Below are positions 1 to 6,033 of a DNA stretch of 6,510 bases, one piece after another. The notes below the pieces were generated by a model. The model worked only from the letters and a program-made list of their open reading frames with translations, had not been told where the DNA came from and ran no database searches. This DNA is from an uncultured Sulfolobales archaeon (GTDB taxonomy: Archaea > Thermoproteota > Thermoprotei_A > Sulfolobales > Desulfurococcaceae): positions 1 through 6,510 of the forward strand of contig CALKYD010000149.1 of NCBI GenBank assembly GCA_938003605.1, read 5' to 3'. Every line of letters starts with the position of its first letter. The first letter of the stretch is position 1. The translations under genes were made by a program, and so were the position numbers.

Positions 1-357
1 GGCTTTATAAGGAGGTTCCAGAAGAGGATCTACGTTCCTCCCCCCAATAAAGAGCTGAGGGCTGAGCTATTCAAACACTTCATTAGGAAGATTGAGTTGG
101 GAGGATCTATAAAAGCAGGAAGCGACATTGATTACGATAAGCTAGCTGAACTAACTGAAAACTACTCCAGCCACGACATTGAGGTCGTAGTTATGGAGAC
201 TTTAAATAGAGTCATCGAAGAGTATTTTGAAGATAGTAAAGTTAGAGAAATAACTATGGAGGATTTCGAGGAAACTCTTAAGGAAATAAAGCCGAGCATT
301 GATGAGATCCTTATAAGCAAGTACAGGGAGTGGGCAAAGAACTACGCTTCAGAATAA
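1..357 (+). CDS. AAA+ ATPase, Vps4/CdvC-like, C-terminal part (5' end outside window)
   Basis: The frame is open from base 1 to the TAA at 355-357, giving 118 residues of a longer protein. It opens with FIRRFQKRIYVPPP, the RRFxKRIYxP signature found just after the arginine-finger region in Vps4/katanin-type AAA+ ATPases. A helical lid follows (ELTENYSSHDIEVVVMETL) and then an end like the Vps4 C-terminal helix (IKPSIDEILISKYREW). In this family the hexamer uses ATP to remodel ESCRT-III/CdvB filaments in archaeal cell division or vesicle budding. The Walker A and B motifs lie upstream of the window. The usual GYTGAD-like motif of the lid is NYSSHD here, so this may be a divergent paralogue rather than the division CdvC. 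A CDC48-type ATPase is less likely because those usually read GRFDRxIYVP. A TTG at 97 lies inside the domain and is not a real start. A Cdv role is inference. Confidence 0.85.
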   Translation, partial: GFIRRFQKRIYVPPPNKELRAELFKHFIRKIELGGSIKAGSDIDYDKLAELTENYSSHDIEVVVMETLNRVIEEYFEDSKVREITMEDFEETLKEIKPSIDEILISKYREWAKNYASE

Positions 358-424
358 CGTGCCTTATTGAGTTAAGGATTCTGAGTTACGTAGTCTTTAA
401 TGGACTTGCCGTGTCTGAAGGTTA

Positions 425-478
425 GGAAGACTCTATTTCTGCAGGAAGCCTGTTTCCTGAGCAGAGGGATGAGTCTCC
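425..478 (+). other. Long imperfect inverted repeat / possible structured RNA
   Basis: AGACTC (428-433) pairs perfectly with GAGTCT (471-476), and the flanking GG and CC can extend the pairing. Inside this, CTGC (439-442) pairs with GCAG (461-464) and AGGAA (443-447) with TTCCT (454-458), leaving a six-base loop and a two-base GA bulge. A small internal loop separates the two stems. This is seen directly. An RNA function is inference: no transcript boundary, K-turn or family signature is clear. It could be a small RNA, an end structure of the upstream ATPase transcript, or chance pairing. Confidence 0.35.
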
Positions 479-1002
479 AAAATGATTTACAGCTAAGACG
501 GCGTCAGTAATTATGCAGTCCGCATCTAATGAATCAATACATCCTTAAACAGTAGTCAATGTATGAAAAATGATCTTGGCTCCAAAGGACTTTGATAGAA
601 TTGGCGGACTGCCTCTTACTGAAAAAGAGCTGATAATCGCAGTTAAGAAGGAGACGCAGCTAGGAGCAGTGACTTAGGGGGCTTCATTTGACGTGAACTT
701 AGCGAACATGACTGCCCTCATAGATGGAATGCTGCGATCTCAAGTAGCTCTACTACATCGTGGAACCCACAAGATCAAGAGATAGAGGATCCAAAAGCTA
801 GCAAAGCTTAAGCCGGGCTTAGGGGTGCTCAGTAAAACTAATATAGGGTTTCAGTAAGATTGTGATTATAGCCGATGAGGAGAGTTATGCCCACATTCGA
901 GTAATTCATAGTGAAGATTCCTGGGGTAGCTGAGGTTCCTATATCATTAGCTGATTCTGCAAGCTCCGAATCCCCCCAAGCGATCGGCTTAGGGTCCGAG
1001 CC

Positions 1003-1009
1003 TTTAATA
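1003..1009 (+). promoter_or_regulatory. Candidate TATA box for the small membrane protein
   Basis: TTTAATA lies about 40 bases before the GTG start at 1047. That would place initiation near 1030 and leave a short leader that still includes the GGTGA at 1036-1040. The match to the archaeal TATA consensus is partial and there is no independent support. Confidence 0.35.
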
Positions 1010-1035
1010 CTCTTTCTACACCAGCTCTCTAACAG

Positions 1036-1040
1036 GGTGA
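1036..1040 (+). promoter_or_regulatory. Shine-Dalgarno motif GGTGA
   Basis: GGTGA is complementary to the end of archaeal 16S rRNA and sits six bases before the GTG at 1047. It supports that start over later ones and argues that the small gene is translated. Confidence 0.55.
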
Positions 1041-1046
1041 GTAAAG

Positions 1047-1292
1047 GTGGGTTTTGGAAATTTAGTTAAAGTATTTGAAGCTCTAGCCAGCCTGTTTAGC
1101 GGTGTAGAAGGAGTTGGCGTACTTCTAGCTGCATTAGGGATAATAATGCTGTTAGCTACTGTAAGCGGATTCGTAGTGTGGGCACTCATAGGTTTTATAA
1201 AGAAAGTCCCAAGAATGACTCTAGGGGAGTTCTTAAAGTTCATAGTAGTATTCTCAGGAGTCTTAATAGTTTTAGGAATACTTATTCCATAA
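1047..1292 (+). CDS. Small two-helix membrane protein of unknown function
   Basis: This 81-residue protein starts at GTG behind a well-spaced GGTGA motif. An amphipathic N-terminal stretch (residues 1-20) leads into a long hydrophobic segment at about 23-51. A short basic loop follows (IKKVPRMTLGEF), and a second hydrophobic segment runs from about 64 to the final proline. The basic loop between the helices suggests that it faces the cytoplasm with both ends outside, by the positive-inside rule. I do not recognise a family and see no catalytic motif. It stands alone: gene-remnant sequence lies upstream, and its stop is only 13 bases from the end of the convergent membrane-protein gene. The length, start signal and clean two-helix pattern make a real gene likely. 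The antisense frame across it is a shadow. Confidence 0.72.
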   Translation: MGFGNLVKVFEALASLFSGVEGVGVLLAALGIIMLLATVSGFVVWALIGFIKKVPRMTLGEFLKFIVVFSGVLIVLGILIP

Positions 1293-1297
1293 ATGCA

Positions 1298-1302
1298 TTT
1301 TT
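1298..1302 (+). terminator. T-run after the small membrane protein gene
   Basis: TTTTT occurs six bases after the TAA, in the 13-base gap between two convergent genes. Archaeal RNA polymerase stops at T-runs without needing a hairpin, so this could end the plus-strand transcript. The run is short. Confidence 0.35.
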
Positions 1303-1305
1303 ACA

Positions 1306-2259
1306 TTAATCACGCACACTGCCTTTAATCTCCTCCACTAACTTCCTCAATGCTTCATCATACGGTATGCCGCTTACAACTAATGATGATAGGCGGAACT
1401 TAAATAGATCGTCGCCGTAGGAGCCGTAGACTTTTCTGTATTCCTTAATGACTTCATAACTTAAATCATCTTGAGAAACGCTCTTTGCAGCACTATTAGT
1501 GGTTAAGTGTTCCTCCACAAAGTTTACTTTATTAAAGAAAGTATTCACAATACCTATAGTTTTCTCAGATGCAGAGACCTTAACTATACCTGAGTATAGG
1601 ACGCTCGATATCATTGAGATAGCCAGTAGAATTGAAGTAAAAGCTTTTTCACTGAGGCTAAGCGGACCAATTAATACAACTATGAGAAGCGATAAGCCCC
1701 CTAGGCAATTCAATATGTAAGATAATATGGGGTTCTTAAACAATATGATTAATGAAGCTAAGGCCAGTAAGGGGGTGAGCCAAGCTGTATTTGCTAAGAT
1801 CGACGGATTCTTCGCAGCCGCTATGTACGCTATTGTCAAAAGGAGCATGAAGTGAGGTGTTAGCGTGATGACCCTTGTCTTCAATCTCTCACCCCTAATG
1901 ATTTCTAAGTAGGATTTTAGGAGCTCTTCGTTTCTCTCAATAAATTTATTAAGGTCTTCAATGCTTATGAACCCCCTCATGTATTCTCTAATTGCAGCGT
2001 AAAGCTTAGCTAGAGAGAGTGCGAGGATCTCTGACGCATTAATCAAGCGTCTTGTAGGTATAACGGGTACTTCTAACTCCTTCAAGACTCTGCAGTAAGC
2101 ATCAAGCCTTTCAATGGCGCTCCTTAAGCCTATTAAGCTCCTTTCACTTCCAAGAGAGCTTGTAATTCTCTGAATCATCTCAGCTATCCTATCTCTAAGT
2201 AAGGCATTGATGTTCCTCAACTTGGAGGCACTCTCACTATATGGAGTTAAAAAGAGCAT
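1306..2259 (-). CDS. Four-helix membrane protein with cytoplasmic helical arms, unknown function
   Basis: The protein has 317 residues. Residues 1-130 are a charged, helix-rich arm, for example LRDRIAEMIQRITSSLG and the stretch 101-125. Hydrophobic segments follow at about 131-149, 154-174, 178-201 and 206-228. Residues 230-317 form a second soluble arm ending in ALRKLVEEIKGSVRD. I see no nucleotide-binding, metal-binding or protease motif. Helical arms around a compact membrane core recall the layout of type II/IV secretion (GspF/TadC-like) core proteins, but I do not see their conserved sequence, so this is not a call. The ATG start lies 12 bases beyond the stop of deoxyhypusine synthase with no Shine-Dalgarno motif close by. 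Co-transcription with that gene is likely, and a functional link is unproven. Confidence 0.85.
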   Translation of the reverse strand: MLFLTPYSESASKLRNINALLRDRIAEMIQRITSSLGSERSLIGLRSAIERLDAYCRVLKELEVPVIPTRRLINASEILALSLAKLYAAIREYMRGFISIEDLNKFIERNEELLKSYLEIIRGERLKTRVITLTPHFMLLLTIAYIAAAKNPSILANTAWLTPLLALASLIILFKNPILSYILNCLGGLSLLIVVLIGPLSLSEKAFTSILLAISMISSVLYSGIVKVSASEKTIGIVNTFFNKVNFVEEHLTTNSAAKSVSQDDLSYEVIKEYRKVYGSYGDDLFKFRLSSLVVSGIPYDEALRKLVEEIKGSVRD

Positions 2260-2271
2260 ATAAACTTTAGC

Positions 2272-3303
2272 TTACTGCACTGCCTCTCTAAAGACCCATG
2301 ATAAATCAGGCACTCTTTCCCTCTTAATGCCTTCTTCAGCAAGTGCATGAGCTATCAGTGGTAAAGCTATTGTTGCATCAACGTATACAACTCTCTTCCT
2401 CGCTTTAGGAGACACTTTCCCCCAACTAATGGCTTCTTCAAGAGTTGCTCCGGAAAGCCCTCCCCACACAGGTTGATCAGTTGTAAACTGCACTACGTAT
2501 TCAAGGCTTTTATAGTATTCGGATATTCCTTCAGCTTCAGCTAACAGTGTCTGAACTACAGTAACTAAGTTTACGTAGTCCTTGGGTACTCCTCCACCTA
2601 CGTATATTGCAGATAGCTTACTCGACCTTCTCCCTATTTCAACTATTTGGTTAAAGTCGTTAACCATGTCAATGACTACTGGATGCCCCTCTCTATAGGC
2701 AAGAACTGCTGCAACTCCATAGCCACTGTCTGTTAGTGCAGGACTGAAAATAGGTACGCCCACTCTATAGGCTGCTGAAACTATGCAGTCAATGCCCTTC
2801 TCGTTTAAGTACTTTCCAAATAGATGGAGGAACTCCATTGATGAATAAACGCTATTTATGGGAAGAGTCTTAATGAATTCCTTAATTAAGCCCTCCATTC
2901 GTCTATAGTCCAGTTCACTAACGTAAACATCGTAGAATCTATCTATCTTGTGTTTCAAGAGCTCTTCATCATCTATGTATGGAGTTCCCTTGTAGTAGTT
3001 GAAGCCATGGGCTTCAACTATGTCTTCAGATATGTTTGCCCCAGTGGAGACCAATACGTCAACGAATCTTCTCTCAATAAGCCACTTAATTATTTTCCAC
3101 ATGCCTGCAGTACTCATAGAGCCCGCCAATCCAAGGAATATCGTTGTATCTGCATCCTCAAGCATGTCAACAATTATTTCGTAGGCCTCGCCTAACGCTC
3201 TACCTTGATAAGCTGTATCAGCCATCGCTCTAAGCAGCTCGCTTATCCCCCGCTTAGAGACATCAATAGTCTTGAGTTTATCCCTTAAATAAACTTCACT
3301 CAT
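2272..3303 (-). CDS. dys: Deoxyhypusine synthase
   Basis: This enzyme uses NAD and spermidine to transfer an aminobutyl group onto one lysine of translation factor aIF5A, the first step of hypusine formation in the cytoplasm. The 343-residue length fits the family. Conserved blocks appear in order: GLAGSMSTAGM (58-68), STGANISEDIVEAHG (86-100), PIFSPALTDSGYG (184-196), YVGGGVPKDYVN (234-245), TTDQPVWGGLSGAT (274-287) and SWGKV (293-297). Lys296 aligns with the human catalytic Lys329 that forms the enzyme-substrate imine. VVYVDATIALPL (305-316) completes the active-site region. The ATG start has a GGTGA motif six bases upstream and a TATA-like box just before that, so the gene has its own promoter despite lying behind the glycosyltransferase gene. 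Nothing looks missing or truncated. No aIF5A gene lies in the window. Confidence 0.97.
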   Translation of the reverse strand: MSEVYLRDKLKTIDVSKRGISELLRAMADTAYQGRALGEAYEIIVDMLEDADTTIFLGLAGSMSTAGMWKIIKWLIERRFVDVLVSTGANISEDIVEAHGFNYYKGTPYIDDEELLKHKIDRFYDVYVSELDYRRMEGLIKEFIKTLPINSVYSSMEFLHLFGKYLNEKGIDCIVSAAYRVGVPIFSPALTDSGYGVAAVLAYREGHPVVIDMVNDFNQIVEIGRRSSKLSAIYVGGGVPKDYVNLVTVVQTLLAEAEGISEYYKSLEYVVQFTTDQPVWGGLSGATLEEAISWGKVSPKARKRVVYVDATIALPLIAHALAEEGIKRERVPDLSWVFREAVQ

Positions 3304-3309
3304 AGGGAT

Positions 3310-3314
3310 TCACC
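3310..3314 (-). promoter_or_regulatory. Shine-Dalgarno motif of deoxyhypusine synthase
   Basis: On the minus strand this reads GGTGA, six bases before the ATG at 3303. It supports that start codon. Confidence 0.6.
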
Positions 3315-3337
3315 AAGCCTAGGAAGTACGCTTAGGG

Positions 3338-3345
3338 CTATATAG
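3338..3345 (-). promoter_or_regulatory. Candidate TATA box of deoxyhypusine synthase
   Basis: The minus strand reads AACTATATAGCC here, about 36 to 42 bases before the ATG. Initiation about 25 bases downstream would leave a leader of roughly 15 bases containing the GGTGA motif, a normal archaeal arrangement. It lies in the 92-base gap after the glycosyltransferase gene, so the two genes may be transcribed separately. Confidence 0.5.
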
Positions 3346-3395
3346 TTAACTTCCATGAATCACCTATTGAGGCATTAGAGGAGTAAGTAGGCCAA

Positions 3396-4112
3396 TTACG
3401 TAAATGCTTTAAGTACTAACTGAGCTATGTAATCGAGCATTGTGTTTAAGCCTAGCTTGCTCCTTCCATGTACTCTAACCCTAAATAAGTACGGCACGTC
3501 ACACACATTGGCTTGAGGATTTGCATGTAGTATTTCGAGAAGTATCTTGAACCCCCTTGCTCCTCCCCTAATGACTACAGCCTCCTTTTTGCAACCGAAG
3601 AAGCCACTCATAGGATCTGTAGTCCTCCTTGACTCTCGTATAAGCATGTGCGCTAGCAATGTAGCTACTTTACTTTCGAAAAGCCTCAGCTTACTCCAAC
3701 CTTCAACTCCTCCTCCTCTTACATACCTTGATGCAACAACGATATCGCATTCCCTTAGCAATGCATCAAATATTCTTGGAACAACGTGCGGCGGATGCTG
3801 AAGATCAGCATCCATGACTACTACGTAATTGCATGAAGTCTCTCTAAAACCCCTAATTACTGCAGAAGCAAGTCCTCTCACACCTCTTCTTACAATGACT
3901 TTAACGGGGTATTCTACGGATAGCGCTCTAGCTACTTCAGCAGTTCCATCAGGGCTATCGTCGTCTACTACGACTATTTCATGAGTGATCCCTTGGCTAC
4001 TCAAGGTTTTTGAGAGAAGAGGGATCATGAGCTTTACGTTCACAGCCTCATTGTATGTTGGAATCACTATTGAGATGCAGTCACTTCTACATAAAAGTTC
4101 TCTAGAAGTCAA
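3396..4112 (-). CDS. Family 2 glycosyltransferase, dolichyl-phosphate mannose/glucose synthase-like
   Basis: It probably transfers a sugar from GDP-mannose or UDP-glucose to a polyprenyl phosphate on the cytoplasmic face of the membrane, for glycoprotein or glycolipid synthesis. The 238 residues form one GT-A domain: SIVIPTYNE (14-22), VVVDDDSPDGT (47-57), VVMDADLQHPP (98-108, with the metal-binding DAD), ASRYVRGGGVEGWS (127-140), TTDPMSGFFGC (164-173), GFKILLEIL (187-195) and HGRSKLG (215-221). These match the DPM1 group well. No C-terminal membrane helix is present, unlike Pyrococcus-type synthases with a fused membrane domain. The TTG start overlaps the stop of the upstream GtrA-like gene by four bases (TTGA) and has GGAGG eight bases before it, so translational coupling is likely. 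The sugar donor cannot be told from sequence. Confidence 0.93.
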   Translation of the reverse strand: MTSRELLCRSDCISIVIPTYNEAVNVKLMIPLLSKTLSSQGITHEIVVVDDDSPDGTAEVARALSVEYPVKVIVRRGVRGLASAVIRGFRETSCNYVVVMDADLQHPPHVVPRIFDALLRECDIVVASRYVRGGGVEGWSKLRLFESKVATLLAHMLIRESRRTTDPMSGFFGCKKEAVVIRGGARGFKILLEILHANPQANVCDVPYLFRVRVHGRSKLGLNTMLDYIAQLVLKAFT

Positions 4113-5011
4113 GACGTCTTCCTCCAGGCTAGTGTTACGCCTAATAAATAGTTAGCGATAAATCCTAGAGCTATGCCTATAAGTGATGCGTAAGCTATGT
4201 AAATTCCAAAGAAGTTGACTAACACGTATGTAAAGACTAGCTGTGTAATGAAGCTTGTAATGCTCGACAGATGATACTTGATTAGCCTTACAAGCCTTTT
4301 AGAGAAGCCTCTTGAAAGCTTCATGCCTCTGAAAGTCCATACTTCGTGGAGTGCGAAGTTGAACAATAAGCTTGTTTCAAAGCCAGCTAAGACTGCTAAA
4401 GGTAGCCCGAGAAGCGGGCTTATGCTCATTGTTTGTGGTAGAATTAGTGTAACTATGGATGCATTAACCAATGATCCAAGAAGCCCAACTAATCCAAACT
4501 TTACGACAACGCTGGGCTCCCTAATTAGCATTGCTACAGCGTATGGGAGCTTTCCATAAACAGCCATAGCTACTTCACGTATGGGGGCCTCATATGGTAC
4601 TATGAGGATCCTCCTAGCATTGTTTAGAATGGCTTGCGCAAAGTTTCTGCAATCAATGGATCCCTTAATCAACGCGTTCTTAAATATTAGTGCAAAACCA
4701 TTTGGATGACCAGTGATCTCCTCTAATACGCTAAGTGAACCAGCATTAATTAAGAATGCTCCCAGAGGGCCTTTAGGCTTAGCAATTACTATGATTGCAT
4801 CGTAGTTTTTGCCGTAGGCAGCCACTACATCACTTACTATGGGCAGCGCTGTATACCCTAAGTCAGGTACTAGAATGGAGTAGTCGCGGCCATCGTTCAG
4901 GGCCTTCGTTAATGCGTCACAGCGATCAATGGCTTCAGGAACGCTTACGCCAGCTCTCTCTAAGATACCTGTCCTCACTACTACTGTATGTGAAGAGATC
5001 TTTTTAGACAA
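4109..5011 (-). CDS. GtrA-family membrane protein with a degenerate glycosyltransferase-like N-terminal domain
   Basis: Residues 168-297 are a GtrA domain with four hydrophobic segments (about 168-190, 197-219, 247-267, 271-295) and typical blocks: KFGLVGLLGSLVNASI, LLFNFALHEVWTFRG and GFIANYLLGVTLAWR. GtrA proteins are thought to move or hold polyprenyl-linked sugars in the membrane. Residues 9-145 are soluble and read like the later part of a GT-A fold. DYSILVPDLGYTALPIVSDV lines up with the DADLQHPP strand and helix of the neighbouring enzyme, GPLGAFLINAGSLSVL with its DPMSGFFGCKKEAVV, and ILIVPYEAPIR with CDVPYLFRVR. The nucleotide-binding start and the DAD metal site are absent, so this part is probably not catalytic. 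The TTG start has GAGGT just upstream, with a short three-base spacing. It overlaps the glycosyltransferase gene by four bases, so the two products probably act as one synthase complex. The domain reading is by-eye alignment. Confidence 0.9.
   Translation of the reverse strand: MSKKISSHTVVVRTGILERAGVSVPEAIDRCDALTKALNDGRDYSILVPDLGYTALPIVSDVVAAYGKNYDAIIVIAKPKGPLGAFLINAGSLSVLEEITGHPNGFALIFKNALIKGSIDCRNFAQAILNNARRILIVPYEAPIREVAMAVYGKLPYAVAMLIREPSVVVKFGLVGLLGSLVNASIVTLILPQTMSISPLLGLPLAVLAGFETSLLFNFALHEVWTFRGMKLSRGFSKRLVRLIKYHLSSITSFITQLVFTYVLVNFFGIYIAYASLIGIALGFIANYLLGVTLAWRKTS
4121..4125 (-). promoter_or_regulatory. Shine-Dalgarno motif deciding a TTG start
   Basis: On the minus strand GGAGG lies eight bases before the TTG at 4112 and inside the end of the GtrA-like gene. 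It supports the TTG start and coupled translation of the two genes. Confidence 0.65.
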
Positions 5012-5067
5012 CCTACCTCTTACCTAGAATACTCTGTTACAGCATCTTGTTTAACTAACAACTAAGG

Positions 5068-5077
5068 AAATTTAAGC
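5068..5077 (-). promoter_or_regulatory. Candidate TATA box for the GtrA/glycosyltransferase operon
   Basis: The minus strand reads GCTTAAATTT about 57 to 66 bases before the TTG at 5011. That would give a leader of roughly 35 bases carrying the GAGGT motif. The match is reasonable but unsupported by other evidence. Confidence 0.4.
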
Positions 5078-5236
5078 CTTTAATAGTGTGTACTAAGATT
5101 GTGCCCTCAAGCCTGTTTGCCTCTAAAGCTCATTTTAGTTCAGTCCACGAGATACATCCATGGATTAATGATTGATTGGGATCCGGCAGTGCCTTCATAA
5201 AGTATTTGGGAAAGCGCTGGGGGTGCCTGAACATGA

Positions 5237-5244
5237 ATTAAAAT
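5237..5244 (+). promoter_or_regulatory. Candidate TATA box of the uracil-DNA glycosylase gene
   Basis: ATTAAAAT is centred about 27 bases before the ATG at 5267. No Shine-Dalgarno motif precedes that ATG. Together these fit a leaderless transcript starting at or next to the start codon. Confidence 0.45.
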
Positions 5245-5266
5245 CGAGAGTAAGCAGCCTAATATA

Positions 5267-5905
5267 ATGAGTGCGTTAGAGGCGGCAGGCTCTGTGTGTG
5301 AATGGGATGAGCTGCTAAGTGAAATAAGTGCATGCACTAAGTGCATCCTCCATAGAAATAGGAGGAATCCCGTGCCAGGAGAAGGATCTAGGAATGCCCA
5401 AGTAATGTTTATTGGTGAAGCACCTGGTGCAAAGGAAGATGAAACAGGCCGTCCATTCGTTGGTGCAGCAGGCCAACTCCTTACACAACTAATGGAGTTA
5501 ATCGGGTTACGCAGAGATTCTACATACATAACTAACGTCGTTAAATGCCGTCCTCCAAATAATAGAGACCCTAATGATGATGAGATAGCTGCTTGCCTTC
5601 CCTACCTCATTAAGCAAATAGTGCTTGTAAAGCCTCAACTAATAGTAGCTCTTGGAAGGCACTCCTCTAAGACGATCTATGAGCTAGCTGGGTTAAGGTG
5701 GATTAGCATGGCTAAACAGCATGGAAAACCAGTTGAAGTCTCAATAGCTGGAGTAAGGACTGTAGTTATAGCAACATACCATCCAGCTTCAGCTCTCTAT
5801 AATCCAGGTCTCAGAAAGCTCATTGAAGACGACTTTAAGAACTCTATAGCTAGAGCCATTAGCAAGGAAAAGATGCCTAGGAAGACTCTGCTCGACTACT
5901 TGTAG
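5267..5905 (+). CDS. udg: Family 4 uracil-DNA glycosylase (4Fe-4S)
   Basis: It removes uracil, the product of cytosine deamination, from DNA and starts base-excision repair. The 212 residues carry the family pattern. CTKC (Cys23, Cys26), Cys94 in YITNVVKCRPP and Cys110 in AACLPYL are the four ligands of the 4Fe-4S cluster. FIGEAPGAKEDETGRPFVG (48-66) holds the GEAPG uracil-pocket motif, and ATYHPASAL (169-177) is the HPA minor-groove loop. KPQLIVALG (122-130) is a core strand. The last residues, KTLLDYL, resemble an archaeal PCNA-interacting peptide. The ATG start lacks a Shine-Dalgarno motif but lies 27 bases after a TATA-like box, so the mRNA is probably leaderless. The N-terminal 22 residues before the first cysteine are of ordinary length. 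DNA ligase follows 141 bases downstream. Confidence 0.96.
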   Translation: MSALEAAGSVCEWDELLSEISACTKCILHRNRRNPVPGEGSRNAQVMFIGEAPGAKEDETGRPFVGAAGQLLTQLMELIGLRRDSTYITNVVKCRPPNNRDPNDDEIAACLPYLIKQIVLVKPQLIVALGRHSSKTIYELAGLRWISMAKQHGKPVEVSIAGVRTVVIATYHPASALYNPGLRKLIEDDFKNSIARAISKEKMPRKTLLDYL

Positions 5906-5997
5906 TACAGCACCTCGTTTTAACTCTGAAAATTCATCTAGTCATTCTTGCCGGGTTATCTTCATCGGTGCGGCGTATATAAGTGTGTATAGTCTCC

Positions 5998-6006
5998 CTT
6001 AAATAT
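5998..6006 (+). promoter_or_regulatory. Candidate TATA box of DNA ligase
   Basis: CTTAAATAT lies about 45 bases before the TTG start. Initiation near 6028 would leave a leader of about 20 bases including the GAGGTG at 6034. A second candidate, TATATAAG at 5976-5983, would give a longer leader, so which box is used is uncertain. Confidence 0.45.
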
Positions 6007-6033
6007 GGTTTTAGCGTAGGAGTATGCTGAGTA

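Larger units (their letters stand above)
360..1046 (+). pseudogene. Gene-free stretch with a probable decayed protein gene (family not recognised)
   Basis: No intact gene lies in this stretch of about 690 bases. One forward frame reads like protein from an ATG at 570: it begins MILAPKDFDRIGGLPLTEKE and, past stops at 675 and 783, continues as GASFDVNLANMTALIDGMLR and RIQKLAKLKPGLGVLSKTN, ending at a TAA at 855. A second frame then reads KIVIIADEESYAHIRVIHSE (856-930). A third, open from 905 to 1066, reads VPISLADSASSESPQAIGLG and continues past the start of the next gene. The three pieces laid end to end look like one protein of roughly 150 residues broken by stops and two frame changes. The same frame reaches back to 360 but with stops at 423, 483, 546 and 564, so the 5' boundary is unknown. 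Stop density is near chance, and an antisense frame is also open over about 841-1065, so the evidence is compositional only. Coding of another kind, or a non-coding RNA region, is possible. Confidence 0.33.
5012..5266. other. Divergent intergenic region
   Basis: These 255 bases separate the minus-strand GtrA operon from the plus-strand uracil-DNA glycosylase. I see a candidate promoter for each direction, a TTTAATA at 5078-5084 on the plus strand with no clear gene behind it, and a perfect 10-base palindrome ATCCATGGAT at 5156-5165. No tRNA or convincing small gene is visible. Confidence 0.6.

Noticed and set aside
958..985. A tRNA-like T-loop sequence (CTCCGAATCC)
   Set aside because: No matching five-pair T stem, anticodon arm or acceptor stem can be built on either strand around it.
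358..1046. RNase P RNA or SRP RNA in the gene-free stretch
   Set aside because: The conserved AGAGGAAAGTC-type and ACAGAA-type RNase P blocks and the SRP helix 8 motif are absent, and the stretch is not GC-rich as such RNAs are in thermophiles.
841..1065. A minus-strand frame open for about 75 codons inside the gene-free stretch
   Set aside because: It has no early start codon, no ribosome binding site and no recognisable family. It mainly serves to weaken the case for the forward remnant there.
1016..1243. A minus-strand frame opposite the small membrane protein
   Set aside because: It is antisense to a gene with a good start signal and clear membrane helices, and its own product has a biased, Pro/Thr-rich composition typical of a shadow frame.
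5156..5165. Perfect palindrome ATCCATGGAT as an operator
   Set aside because: A single 10-base palindrome can occur by chance. It does not overlap either candidate promoter and no second copy was seen.
5101..5175. A 24-codon GTG-started frame in the divergent intergenic region
   Set aside because: It is very short, has no ribosome binding site and a poorly placed TATA-like box, and its composition is unremarkable.
5140..5529. A 129-codon minus-strand frame across the 5' half of the glycosylase gene
   Set aside because: The plus-strand gene is certain from its cluster cysteines and catalytic motifs. The antisense product shows no family signature.
5575..5585. TGATGA box C-like sequence suggesting a C/D box RNA
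   Set aside because: It lies within the glycosylase reading frame as Asp codons, and no suitably spaced D box and guide arrangement was found.
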